Positions 1 to 7,501 of a stretch of 7,506 nt of DNA are shown in pieces. The notes beneath the pieces were generated by a model. It worked only from the letters and a program-made list of their open reading frames with translations, ran no database searches and was not told where the DNA came from. The translations under genes were made by a program, and so were the position numbers. The stretch covers positions 1 through 7,506 of the forward strand of contig JAEYQQ010000090.1 in NCBI GenBank assembly GCA_023409955.1, written 5' to 3'. Within the stretch, counting starts at the first letter, position 1; the number at the start of each line of letters is the position of its first letter. This DNA comes from Bacillota bacterium. Its GTDB lineage: Bacteria; Bacillota; Clostridia; Christensenellales; Aristaeellaceae.

Positions 1-95
1 AGCACACAATCTTCCCTGCCCGGTAGGGAAACGATATAGCAATTGGCCCGAATGGGGCCTACACGAAGGGTTTGTATATGCAAGTTTTGTTCCAT
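1..95 (-). CDS. MBL-fold metallo-hydrolase, N-terminal fragment
   Basis: Only the first 31 codons are present; the gene continues past the left edge. The start is ATG at 95-93, nine bases after the dtd stop, with an AAGAGG ribosome binding site that overlaps the dtd TAA. The peptide begins MEQNLHIQTLRVGPIRANCY and continues IVSLPGRED. The GPI-x-ANCYIV segment is the usual first strand of the small single-domain MBL-fold hydrolases (YcbL/YqgX, glyoxalase II-like). The metal-binding HxHxDH motif would lie beyond the window, so zinc binding and substrate cannot be judged. In Clostridia this gene commonly follows relA-dtd, which supports the call. Co-transcription with dtd is inferred from the tight spacing. 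The family is fairly sure; the specific reaction is unknown. Confidence 0.82.
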   Translation of the reverse strand, partial: MEQNLHIQTLRVGPIRANCYIVSLPGREDCV

Positions 96-104
96 GCTAA
101 CCTC

Positions 105-554
105 TTAGAATGTTTTACGGCTATCCAGTAAAATAGTCACCGGCCCGTCATTGACAAGAGAAACAGCCATCTCCGTCTGAAAGACGCCTGTTTCCACGGT
201 GAGGCCCTCCGCCCGCCAACCCTTTACCAATGCTTCATACATGGGGTTGGCCACCTCCGGCCGGGCCGCCTCAAAAAAGCTGGGCCGCCTGCCACCGCGG
301 GCATCTCCCATTAATGTAAACTGGCTGACAGCCAGAATGCCGCCGCCAACATCTTTCAGCGATAGGTTCATTTTCCCCTGCTCATCCTCAAAGATGCGCA
401 GGTTGGGAACCTTGTCCATCATATATTGCAGGTCTTTTTCCCCATCCCCTTGGGTGACGCCGATTAAGACCATAAGCCCTTTATCAATTTTTCCAACGGT
501 TTGGCCATGAACCGCCACAGAGGCGGAGGATACCCTTTGTACCACACAGCGCAT
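105..554 (-). CDS. dtd: D-aminoacyl-tRNA deacylase
   Basis: Dtd hydrolyses the ester bond of D-aminoacyl-tRNAs (for example D-Tyr-tRNA) and of Gly-tRNA(Ala) in the cytoplasm, recycling mischarged tRNA. The 149-residue protein has the normal family length and is complete. It opens with MRCVVQRVSSASV, typical of the family. It carries the active-site SQFTL motif at residues 77-81, followed by GGRRPSFFEAA, and the NDGPVT motif at 135-140, whose Gly137-cisPro138 pair gives chiral selectivity. No key residue is missing. The ATG at 554 has a GAGG ribosome binding site 10 bases upstream. It lies 51 bases after relA and 9 bases before the MBL-fold gene, in the relA-dtd order common in Bacillota. No promoter or terminator is evident in the 51-base gap, so it probably belongs to the same transcript. 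Identification is very secure. Confidence 0.96.
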   Translation of the reverse strand: MRCVVQRVSSASVAVHGQTVGKIDKGLMVLIGVTQGDGEKDLQYMMDKVPNLRIFEDEQGKMNLSLKDVGGGILAVSQFTLMGDARGGRRPSFFEAARPEVANPMYEALVKGWRAEGLTVETGVFQTEMAVSLVNDGPVTILLDSRKTF

Positions 555-605
555 GAAAAATGTGCCTCGTTTCTAAAATGAATCGCATTAGGGAGATAGC
601 CAGGG

Positions 606-2804
606 TCAGCTGGCACCCCGGTATACCTCCACTACATCCGAGCGCTTTTGCAGCTGCTTGATAACCTTATCCAGCTGCTGACGGCTGGTGACCTGAATTA
701 CCAGGGTGATGGTGCTGGTTCTGCTTTTGGTGTTGAACTTGGCGCTTACAGCGCTGATAGGCACGTTCATATCCCCGATATAGGTTGCCAGTTCGCCCAG
801 CAGGCCCACATGGTCGTAGGCGATAATTTGAATGCCCGCATCAAAGGTACCGGCATTCTCCTCGGCCCAGCTGACCTCCACCATCCGCTCCTGCTCGCTA
901 GCACCCACGTTCACGCAGTCTACCTTATGAACGGTAACACCACGGCCCCTTGTGATATAGCCCACAATATCATCGCCAGGCACTGGGTTGCAGCACTTGG
1001 CAAAGCGCACCAGCATGCCGGATTCGCCTTTGACGTATATGCCGTGGGTAGGCTTGCCCAGATTCTGCATTTGCAGCTCCTGAGGGGTGATGTCAGGGAT
1101 CTTGGGGGCAGGGGGAGCATCCTTCAAACGCTGCTCCTCCATAAGCTTCATCACCACATAGGTGGAAGCCATACCGCCGTAGCCTACCGCGCCATAAATA
1201 TCATCCAGCTCAAAAAAGCCGTACTTTTTCAAAATGCCTTCGTAATACTCGGGCTTGGTAATGGAGCTCAAGGCCACGCCCCGGCGTTTGGCCTCTTTTT
1301 CCACCATGTCCTTGCCTTTTTCTACGTTCTCGCCACGGAGCTCACGCTTGAAGAATTGGCGGATTTTGGCCTTGGCCTGCTGGGTTTTGACCACCTTGAA
1401 CCAGTCCATGCTGGGGCCCTTGGAGGCAGAGGAGGTGATGATGTCCACCCGGTCGCCGGTTTCCAGGGTGGTATCCAAAGGAACGATGCGGCCATTGACC
1501 TTGGCACCTACGCAGCTATTGCCCACGGCGCTGTGTATACGGTAGGCAAAATCCAATGGTGTGGCGCCCTTTTGCATGTTCACCACGTCACCTTTGGGTG
1601 TGAAGAGAAACACCTCTTCGCTGAACAGGTCGGTTTTTAACGAGTCAATAAACTCCCGGCTGTCCTTGGTTTCGTTCTGCCAGTCCAGTATTTGCCGAAG
1701 CCAATACAGCTTGCTGTCCAGGTCTGTGGCATTTTGCCCGCCCTCTTTATAGCGCCAGTGGGCTGCGATGCCGAACTCCGCCACACGGTGCATATCCCAG
1801 GTGCGGATTTGCACCTCAAAGGGGAAGGGCATTTTGCGCCCCCCCACCACGGTGGTATGCAGGCTTTGGTACATGTTGGCCTTGGGTACGGAAATATAGT
1901 CCTTGAAACGGCCAGGCATCTGGTTCCACAGGGTGTGTACAATGCCCAGGGCCGCATAGCAGTCCGGAACCGTGTCTACCAAAACACGAATGGCAATCAG
2001 GTCGTATATCTGGTCAAAGGGCTTGTTTTGGAGCACCATTTTGCGGTAGATGCTGTATAGGTGCTTGGGCCGCCCATCGATATCATAGCGGATATGCTGC
2101 TCATCCAGCTTGGCGCTGAGTTCCAAAATCACCTGGCGGATGTTTTCTTCCCGCTCAGCCCGTTTCATACCCACCTTCTGCACCACGTCGTGGTACCCGG
2201 CGGGATCGATATAGCGCAGAGACAGGTCCTCCAGCTCCTGCTTGATGGCGAATACACCCAAACGGTGGGCCAAGGGTGCATATATATCCAAGGTCTCCCT
2301 AGCGATGGCCACCTGCCTTGCCTCTGCCTGATAGCGCAGGGTGCGCATGTTGTGCAGCCTGTCGGCCAGCTTGATAAGCACAACGCGGATGTCCTTGGAC
2401 ATGGCCAGGATCATCTTGCGCAGGCTTTCCGCCTGCTGCTCCTCTCGGTCGGCAAAGTCCAGCTTGGTCAGCTTGGTAACGCCGTCCACCAGCCGGGCTA
2501 CCTCTTCGCCAAAGGCCTGCTGCACATTGGGCAGGCAAACACCCTCGCAATCCTCCACCGTGTCATGCAAAAGCCCGGCGGCAATGGTGGGTGCATCCAT
2601 CATCAGCTCTGTCAGTATGCTGGCGACAAAGGCAGGGTGGGTAAAATAAGGCTCGCCGCTTTTTCGGAATTGGCCGGCATGGGCAGTTTCCGCATATTCA
2701 TACGCCTTTTTCACAAGAAGATAACTGTCACCCGGGTGGTGTTTTTGCACCTTGGCCAAAATTTGATCCAAGGGCATGCATTCCCTGCTGATATACGTAT
2801 ACAT
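606..2804 (-). CDS. relA: Bifunctional (p)ppGpp synthetase/hydrolase, long RSH family
   Basis: This cytoplasmic stringent-response enzyme makes (p)ppGpp from ATP and GDP/GTP on starved ribosomes and degrades it otherwise. The 732-residue length is normal. Order of domains: HD hydrolase (about 30-190; metal ligands His56, His80-Asp81, Asp148; HDTVED at 80-85); synthetase (about 240-350; Asp268, YQSLHT 312-317, Glu330 in EVQIRT); TGS (about 396-458); linker and Cys-rich zinc-finger-like domain (Cys604, Cys605, His626, Cys630); ACT (about 655-730). RFKD at 299-302 is the RxKD form typical of bifunctional enzymes, not the ExDD of synthetase-only RelA. With an intact HD site, both activities are expected. 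Odd point: a Pro-Phe duplication (326-329) just before Glu330. The start ATG has AAGGAGG 7 bases upstream; Met10 is a weaker alternative. It begins 20 bases after recJ. The name relA follows Bacillota usage; rel or spoT are equally valid. Confidence 0.97.
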   Translation of the reverse strand: MYTYISRECMPLDQILAKVQKHHPGDSYLLVKKAYEYAETAHAGQFRKSGEPYFTHPAFVASILTELMMDAPTIAAGLLHDTVEDCEGVCLPNVQQAFGEEVARLVDGVTKLTKLDFADREEQQAESLRKMILAMSKDIRVVLIKLADRLHNMRTLRYQAEARQVAIARETLDIYAPLAHRLGVFAIKQELEDLSLRYIDPAGYHDVVQKVGMKRAEREENIRQVILELSAKLDEQHIRYDIDGRPKHLYSIYRKMVLQNKPFDQIYDLIAIRVLVDTVPDCYAALGIVHTLWNQMPGRFKDYISVPKANMYQSLHTTVVGGRKMPFPFEVQIRTWDMHRVAEFGIAAHWRYKEGGQNATDLDSKLYWLRQILDWQNETKDSREFIDSLKTDLFSEEVFLFTPKGDVVNMQKGATPLDFAYRIHSAVGNSCVGAKVNGRIVPLDTTLETGDRVDIITSSASKGPSMDWFKVVKTQQAKAKIRQFFKRELRGENVEKGKDMVEKEAKRRGVALSSITKPEYYEGILKKYGFFELDDIYGAVGYGGMASTYVVMKLMEEQRLKDAPPAPKIPDITPQELQMQNLGKPTHGIYVKGESGMLVRFAKCCNPVPGDDIVGYITRGRGVTVHKVDCVNVGASEQERMVEVSWAEENAGTFDAGIQIIAYDHVGLLGELATYIGDMNVPISAVSAKFNTKSRTSTITLVIQVTSRQQLDKVIKQLQKRSDVVEVYRGAS

Positions 2805-2811
2805 GACCGGC

Positions 2812-2818
2812 CCTCCTT
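2812..2818 (-). promoter_or_regulatory. Ribosome binding site of relA
   Basis: AAGGAGG lies in the 20-base gap between recJ and relA, 7 bases before the ATG at 2804. It is a near-perfect anti-SD match and favours that start over the internal Met10, which has only a weak AGGG upstream. Confidence 0.8.
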
Positions 2819-2824
2819 CCGCGG

Positions 2825-5164
2825 TTAATTCATAAATGATCTGAGTGTTTTTAAGAACAAGCTGTCGTCAAGACTGCATTTTACGGGTGGTAATTTGGTT
2901 AACGTAAAGGGTTCCTCCTCCCAGGCAATAAGCGATAACTGCGATAATACATAAAGGCCTGCTTTTACCTGGGGCACCGATAAATGTGCTGCCGCAGACA
3001 GGCTAAAGGTCGTGATGGAAGACAACGTGCCAAGGGTCTTGTAAAGCCTGCGCAGCTCATCATCCAAAAGCGCCAAGGGTTTTACTAGTTCTTTCAGCTC
3101 TTGGCTTTGCGGATACGATAAAATCCGTGCCCGGGGGCATTTTTCCTGCAAAGCCGCCGCCTCACCAGGCATCAGTTCCCCGTCTGCCAGAATCAGCGTA
3201 TGCCACATATCGGAAAGCTCAGCGATCCTTGCCGGGTACAGCAGCGTATGAAAGCCGCGCCTATCCTCCACCCTGTCTGTCACATGGAGCTTTTCCCCAT
3301 ATGCCATGGCTATGCGCCGGGCGGTATTTGGTGCCCGGCACAGAATCACCGTGCCTTGCGCACCGGTAAGCGCTGTTTGCAGCTCATCGCTGCCCGCCTG
3401 TCCTAAATGAGGGTGAATCTTATGTGTATTCGCCGTCATCCCCCACATTTCCTGCAATACAGTCTCCTGAGCACGCTGCATATCATCCGCAAGCCCGGCT
3501 GCGCCGGATGGGCGAATGGCCTTGATATTGCACTGCACGGTAACATGATTGTTCCATTCATTCAGCTCCGGTGCAAACAGCACATCCACCTGCTGTGGCA
3601 TATGCGCCGCCCGCCTGCCCATTTGAAAAGCAATAGCAGAGCGCAAGGCGTCCTGATGGTACAGGCTGCACTTTAAGTGTACGCCTTCCTTGCCCACAGG
3701 CCGCATATCCTGGACCTGGGCCCCGGCAACCATAAACACCGGCTCAGGATTGCCAAAGCCCGAAGGTTGCATCTTTGCAAGGGTCTTGGCCATATCCTCC
3801 GTTACATCGCCCAATGAAACCTCTACATCGTATTCCTTTACCGGAATGTATACCTGGGGGTCGCAGCGCTGATGAATCGCTTCGTTAAGCCTGCGCCTGA
3901 GCTCCGGCAAATGCTGGGCCTTAATCGTAAGCCCTGCTGCCTGCTCATGTCCGCCAAAGCGGATGAACAGATCCAGGCAGGTTGACAGCATTTCATGAAT
4001 ATTCACCCCGGGGATGGACCTGGCGCTGCCTACGCACTCCTCCCCTGTTTTGGCAAATACAATGGAGGGATAATGATAGCGCTCTGTCAGGCGGCTGGCT
4101 GCCAGGCCGATGACCCCATGATTAAAATCCTCCCCATCCGCCATGAGGATCCTGTCTGTTAAAAAATCTGTTTCCAGTTCCACCTGGGCCAAGGCCTTGG
4201 CGAAAATCTCCGCCTCCAGCTGCTGCCTGCGGGTGTTTTCATTGTTAAGTGTCTGAGCTAATTCCCTGGCCCTGTCCGCATCCTTTGTCAGCATAAGCTC
4301 AACCCCTAAGGATGCACTTTTTAAACGGCCCCCGGCGTTGACCCTGGGTGCCAGGCCAAAGGCCACCTGTCCGGCATTGACGCCTTTTTTACCCTTGACA
4401 TCGATTCCAGCCGCCTCCATCAGGGCTGCAAGACCCAACCGGTTTGTTTGACCCATTTTGGCAAGGCCCAGTGCAGCAATCACCCGGTTTTCGCCATGCA
4501 GGGGCACAAGGTCTGCAATGGTGGCCAGGGCGGCCAGATCAAGGTATTCTTGGGCAAGCTCCAAGCCGCCCAATGCCTGCAAAAGCTTGAAGGCTACCCC
4601 GGCCCCGCACAGACGGCGGAAGGGATAATCCCCCATGAGCGGATTCAATACAGCATCTGCCGGGGGCAGCTCCGGCCCCAATTGATGATGGTCGGTAACG
4701 ATAACGGTCATGCCCAGTTCCTTGGCCAGGGCCACCTCTTGGGCGGCAGTGATGCCGCAGTCCACCGTTATAAGTAGCCGATGCGATTGTGCAAGGCTTT
4801 TCACGGCATGCTCATTTAAGCCATACCCTTCCTCATGACGGCTGGGAATATAGTATTCCACTACCGCGCCCAAAGACCGCAGGGCAAGCAGCATCATGGA
4901 GGTAGAGCTGACGCCGTCCACATCGTAATCGCCATAAACCACGCAAGGCGTTTGATCATTGATGGCACGTTTCAGCAAAGCCACCGCCTTGTCCATCCCC
5001 TGCATGAGATATGGATCAACCAGCTGCGAAAGGGATGGATGTAAAAAGAGCTCAGCCTTTTCCTTGGTATCCACACCGCGCATGGCCAGCAATGTCGCAA
5101 ACCACCCTGGCAGGCCTTCCTCTATTTTCGTATCCGGCTGGCACCGTTTGACAAAGCGCAGCAT
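2825..5164 (-). CDS. recJ: Single-stranded-DNA-specific 5'-3' exonuclease RecJ
   Basis: RecJ degrades single-stranded DNA 5' to 3' in RecF-pathway recombination, mismatch and base-excision repair. Positions below count from a TTG 24 bases upstream of the chosen start; subtract 8 for this model. The DHH phosphoesterase core has DYDVDG (87-92), VDCG (142-145), DHH (166-168) and IADLVPL (224-230), together the Mn-binding acidic and His residues. The DHHA1 part has SARSIPG (388-394) and FGGHEQAAG (411-419). A nucleic-acid-binding OB-like region follows (about 450-560), then the long C-terminal domain of Bacillus-type RecJ (about 565-787). The size matches Bacillota RecJ (about 780 residues). The ATG at 5164 was chosen because GGGGG lies 9 bases upstream; ATG at 5173 and TTG at 5188 are also in frame but lack a well-placed ribosome binding site. 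The stop is 20 bases before relA. Identity is secure; the start is less so. Confidence 0.95.
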   Translation of the reverse strand: MLRFVKRCQPDTKIEEGLPGWFATLLAMRGVDTKEKAELFLHPSLSQLVDPYLMQGMDKAVALLKRAINDQTPCVVYGDYDVDGVSSTSMMLLALRSLGAVVEYYIPSRHEEGYGLNEHAVKSLAQSHRLLITVDCGITAAQEVALAKELGMTVIVTDHHQLGPELPPADAVLNPLMGDYPFRRLCGAGVAFKLLQALGGLELAQEYLDLAALATIADLVPLHGENRVIAALGLAKMGQTNRLGLAALMEAAGIDVKGKKGVNAGQVAFGLAPRVNAGGRLKSASLGVELMLTKDADRARELAQTLNNENTRRQQLEAEIFAKALAQVELETDFLTDRILMADGEDFNHGVIGLAASRLTERYHYPSIVFAKTGEECVGSARSIPGVNIHEMLSTCLDLFIRFGGHEQAAGLTIKAQHLPELRRRLNEAIHQRCDPQVYIPVKEYDVEVSLGDVTEDMAKTLAKMQPSGFGNPEPVFMVAGAQVQDMRPVGKEGVHLKCSLYHQDALRSAIAFQMGRRAAHMPQQVDVLFAPELNEWNNHVTVQCNIKAIRPSGAAGLADDMQRAQETVLQEMWGMTANTHKIHPHLGQAGSDELQTALTGAQGTVILCRAPNTARRIAMAYGEKLHVTDRVEDRRGFHTLLYPARIAELSDMWHTLILADGELMPGEAAALQEKCPRARILSYPQSQELKELVKPLALLDDELRRLYKTLGTLSSITTFSLSAAAHLSVPQVKAGLYVLSQLSLIAWEEEPFTLTKLPPVKCSLDDSLFLKTLRSFMN

Positions 5165-5173
5165 ATGATCCAT

Positions 5174-5178
5174 CCCCC
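5174..5178 (-). promoter_or_regulatory. Probable ribosome binding site deciding the recJ start
   Basis: GGGGG lies 9 bases upstream of the ATG at 5164. It can pair with CCUCC of 16S rRNA through one G-U wobble. It directly touches the ATG at 5173, too close to serve it, and lies inside any protein started at TTG 5188. It is the only plausible site here, but weaker than those of relA and secF. Confidence 0.5.
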
Positions 5179-5197
5179 AATACTTCAATATATGTGC

Positions 5198-5236
5198 AAG
5201 GAGCGTTCTTCCGGTTTGGCCGAAAGAACGCTCCTT
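5198..5236 (-). other. Strong inverted repeat (RNA hairpin) between secF and recJ
   Basis: The arms AAGGAGCGTTCTT and AAGAACGCTCCTT are perfect 13-base complements at 5198-5210 and 5224-5236. In minus-strand RNA the stem extends by one U-G and three G-C pairs to 17 pairs, closing on a 5-base loop. It starts 15 bases after the secF stop and ends 33 bases before the recJ ATG. The following bases on the minus strand are GCACATATATTG, with no run of U, so it is not a canonical intrinsic terminator. It could be a weak terminator, an RNA processing or 3'-end protecting structure for secDF mRNA, or a regulator of recJ. The structure is seen directly; the role is unknown. Confidence 0.75.
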
Positions 5237-5251
5237 TGGTATCTGTTGTGC

Positions 5252-6169
5252 TTATGCCTTTTTAGGCTTTGCACCCTTGTGGGGATTCAGTTCTTCCATC
5301 ATTGCCCACAATTGACCGTTGATGAGGTTGGAGCTGTACAAGCCGGAAAGCAAGCCGATGATGATGGGCAGCGCAAATTCCTTGATGGCGCTGACGCCCA
5401 GAATGTACAGGGCCACAATGGTGATCAGCGTTGTTAAGGAGGTGTTGATGGTGCGGCCCAGGCTTTGCTTTACAGACAGCGTAGCCAGATTGGAGCGGCC
5501 CATGGATTTGTACTCCGGGTTCTTGGCGTTTTCACGGATACGGTCAAAGATAACGATGGTGTTGTTGATGGAGTAACCAACAATGGTGAGCATAGCTGCA
5601 ATGAAGGAGCTGTTCATTTGGATGAAGGAGCGGAACAGCACCATAAAGGAGAGCATGATGCCCACGTCATGGAGCAGGCCGATAATGGCAGCCACACCGG
5701 AGTTGAAGTCAAACCGGATGGCGATATAGCCCAGCATCAGCACTGCGGCAATCAGCACGCTGAAAATGGCGTTTTGTACCAGCGTACGGCCGGCCACGGG
5801 GCCCACATAGCCCACCTGGGCATTTTCAGCATCCATCTGCGGGTATTTATCCTTGAGTTCGGCTTCCAAACCGGTGCGCAGCGCCTGAACACCCTCGTCG
5901 CTGATCTCCTTGATACGGATTTGCAGCTCGGTTTGGGCACTTCCCGCTTTGGATATTTGATATTCCTCAATGCCCTGGTTGCGAAGGGCGGTTTCAACAT
6001 CCGCCTGTTCAAACGCCTGGTTCATTTGATACTGCATGGATAAGCCGCCGACAAAATCCAAACCAAAGTTGATGCCCTGCCCAGCCAGCGATAAAACAAC
6101 GGCCAGGACCATGATGGCCAGTGAGATCAAAATGCAGGTACGGGCGCTGCCTTTCAATTTGCTTTTCAT
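5252..6169 (-). CDS. secF: Protein translocase subunit SecF
   Basis: SecF pairs with SecD as the proton-driven membrane motor that helps pull proteins out of the SecYEG channel. The 305-residue protein has the usual separate-SecF length and layout: a first membrane segment at about 11-31, the GLDFVGG motif at 36-42, an extracytoplasmic domain at about 43-125, then five membrane segments (about 130-152, 157-180, 185-208, 242-262, 264-284) and a short basic tail. The family signature GYSINNTIVIFDRIREN is at 198-214, and LGRTINTS at 237-244 contains Arg239, likely the conserved arginine of the proton path. Oddity: residue 203 is Asn where family members usually have Asp. The ATG abuts the secD TAA, and AAAGGAGG lies 8 bases upstream inside secD. 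Identification is very secure. Confidence 0.97.
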   Translation of the reverse strand: MKSKLKGSARTCILISLAIMVLAVVLSLAGQGINFGLDFVGGLSMQYQMNQAFEQADVETALRNQGIEEYQISKAGSAQTELQIRIKEISDEGVQALRTGLEAELKDKYPQMDAENAQVGYVGPVAGRTLVQNAIFSVLIAAVLMLGYIAIRFDFNSGVAAIIGLLHDVGIMLSFMVLFRSFIQMNSSFIAAMLTIVGYSINNTIVIFDRIRENAKNPEYKSMGRSNLATLSVKQSLGRTINTSLTTLITIVALYILGVSAIKEFALPIIIGLLSGLYSSNLINGQLWAMMEELNPHKGAKPKKA

Positions 6170-7501
6170 TTACTGCGCCTCCTTTACAGTGGTCTTCGTC
6201 GGGGCAAACAGCGCAGGCTTGTTCCCCAGCAGGTTCGCTACGCGGGTCAGCAGGAACCGGGTGATCAATACGGCGCTTAACATGCTGGTGGCAACGCTTA
6301 AAAACAGCGTCTTGGCAAAGCCCTGAATAGAGCCTGTACCAAAGGCCAGCAGAACCAAGGCCGCAATCAGCGTGGTCACGTTGCCGTCGATAATGGCGGA
6401 CATGGCGTTTTTCAAGCCCATCTTCACAGCGCCCTTGACGGTACGGCCCCGGCGGATTTCTTCCTTAAAGCGTTCAAAAATAATCACGTTGGCGTCAACA
6501 GCCATACCGATACCAAGCACGATACCGGCGATGCCGGGCAAGGTAAGCTGAATGCCGGGCACAACAGCGATGAAGAAGAACAGCAGAATCATATACAGGC
6601 ATAGCGCCCAAGAGGCAACGAAGCCGCAAACACGGTAGCGCACGATCATCAGCAGCATCACCAGCAAAAGGCCGATGATGGCGGCTGTTACAGAGGTGGA
6701 AAGCGCATCGATGCCCAGGGTTGCAGAAATGGTATCCACCTTCTGCTGGGTGATGACCAAAGGCAGTGCACCGGACTGGATCTTCAGGGCGATATTCTGG
6801 GCTTCTTCAGCCGAGTAGTTGCCGGTGATAATGCCCTGGCCGCCGGTAATGGCGCTTTCAACGGTAGGCGCCATCAGCTGTACGCCATCCAGGTTGATGG
6901 CTATGGTCTTGCCAATGCTCTTGGTCGTCATGTCGCCAAAGAGGGTAGCACCTTCCGGGGTCAGGGAGAAAGCAATGATGTTCTGCTTACCGATGGCCTG
7001 GGTGGAATCATAACCGGCCCTGGCTGTTTGAACATGCTTGCCTTCCATGAACACATTGCCATCGGGGTCGATGAACTCCAGCTTAGCAGGAGAGCCAATC
7101 AGATCCAATATGGCGTTGGGATCGGTCACATCGGGAATCTCCACCCGAATGCCGTCTGTGCCGATGCTGGTGACGGTGCTCTCGGGATAACCCTTGTCTG
7201 TCAAGCGCTGCTGGATAATGGTTATGGTTCCATTGAGCAGCTCGCCAAAATCAGCTTCTGTGCCTTCAGGCCTGGATGCCTGATATTCCACATACACGCC
7301 GCCCCGCAGGTCCAGCCCCAAGGGGATGGATGTAGGCCAAGCTTCCACATTGGTGGTAGGCAGCCAGGATTTGAGTTTATACAGCCCGCGGCTGTCCAGG
7401 TTCATACCGTTCATGGAGAGAAAACCGAATCCTACGGTCAAAATCAACACGATGACCAGGGACAGGGCGGATTTGGCTGTTACGCTCAACCGCTTGCGCA
7501 C
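6170..7501 (-). CDS. secD: Protein translocase subunit SecD
   Basis: SecD forms the SecDF complex in the cytoplasmic membrane and uses the proton gradient for late steps of protein export. The 443 residues show one N-terminal membrane segment (about 12-29), the LGLDLRGG motif at 61-68, a large extracytoplasmic domain (about 70-265) with QQRLTDKGYPE and the NLDGVQLMAPTV segment, then five membrane segments (about 270-288, 294-315, 320-342, 368-388, 393-417). AVDANVIIFERFKEE at 334-348 holds Asp336, the proton-relay aspartate, which is intact. In GFAKTLFLSVATSM (394-407) a Ser replaces the usual Gly. The start given is GTG at 7501. Only five bases remain upstream in the window, the frame stays open, and no ribosome binding site is visible, so the true start may lie outside. 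The stop TAA directly touches the secF ATG. Identity is very secure. Confidence 0.96.
   Translation of the reverse strand: MRKRLSVTAKSALSLVIVLILTVGFGFLSMNGMNLDSRGLYKLKSWLPTTNVEAWPTSIPLGLDLRGGVYVEYQASRPEGTEADFGELLNGTITIIQQRLTDKGYPESTVTSIGTDGIRVEIPDVTDPNAILDLIGSPAKLEFIDPDGNVFMEGKHVQTARAGYDSTQAIGKQNIIAFSLTPEGATLFGDMTTKSIGKTIAINLDGVQLMAPTVESAITGGQGIITGNYSAEEAQNIALKIQSGALPLVITQQKVDTISATLGIDALSTSVTAAIIGLLLVMLLMIVRYRVCGFVASWALCLYMILLFFFIAVVPGIQLTLPGIAGIVLGIGMAVDANVIIFERFKEEIRRGRTVKGAVKMGLKNAMSAIIDGNVTTLIAALVLLAFGTGSIQGFAKTLFLSVATSMLSAVLITRFLLTRVANLLGNKPALFAPTKTTVKEAQ
6178..6185 (-). promoter_or_regulatory. Ribosome binding site of secF inside the secD end
   Basis: AAAGGAGG lies within the last codons of secD, 8 bases before the secF ATG, which itself follows the secD TAA with no gap. 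This fixes the secF start and suggests that ribosomes finishing secD re-start on secF, keeping the two subunits in balance. Confidence 0.75.

Noticed and set aside
12..30. Inverted repeat TTCCCT...AGGGAA with a 7-base loop
   Set aside because: It is only 6 bp and lies inside the MBL-fold coding sequence, with no T-run; likely chance.
555..605. Possible promoter or terminator in the relA-dtd gap
   Set aside because: No -35/-10 pair with proper spacing and no stable stem was found in the 51 bases; only the dtd ribosome binding site is supported.
648..1640. Plus-strand open frame of 330 codons antisense to relA
   Set aside because: It lies wholly opposite a highly conserved RSH gene, has no recognisable domain and a low-complexity His/Leu/Gly-rich product; it is a shadow of relA codon bias.
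2061..2828. Plus-strand open frame of 255 codons antisense to the relA N-terminal half
   Set aside because: It mirrors the HD-domain coding region, shows no family motif and no convincing ribosome binding site; treated as a shadow frame.
5198..5236. The secF-recJ hairpin as a definite rho-independent terminator
   Set aside because: The stem is strong, but neither strand has a proper T-run after it, and no plus-strand gene needs one; it was therefore listed as a hairpin of unknown role.
5465..6043. Plus-strand open frame of 192 codons antisense to secF
   Set aside because: The product is rich in His, Gly and Asp as expected from reading a membrane-protein gene backwards; no motif or separate signal supports it.
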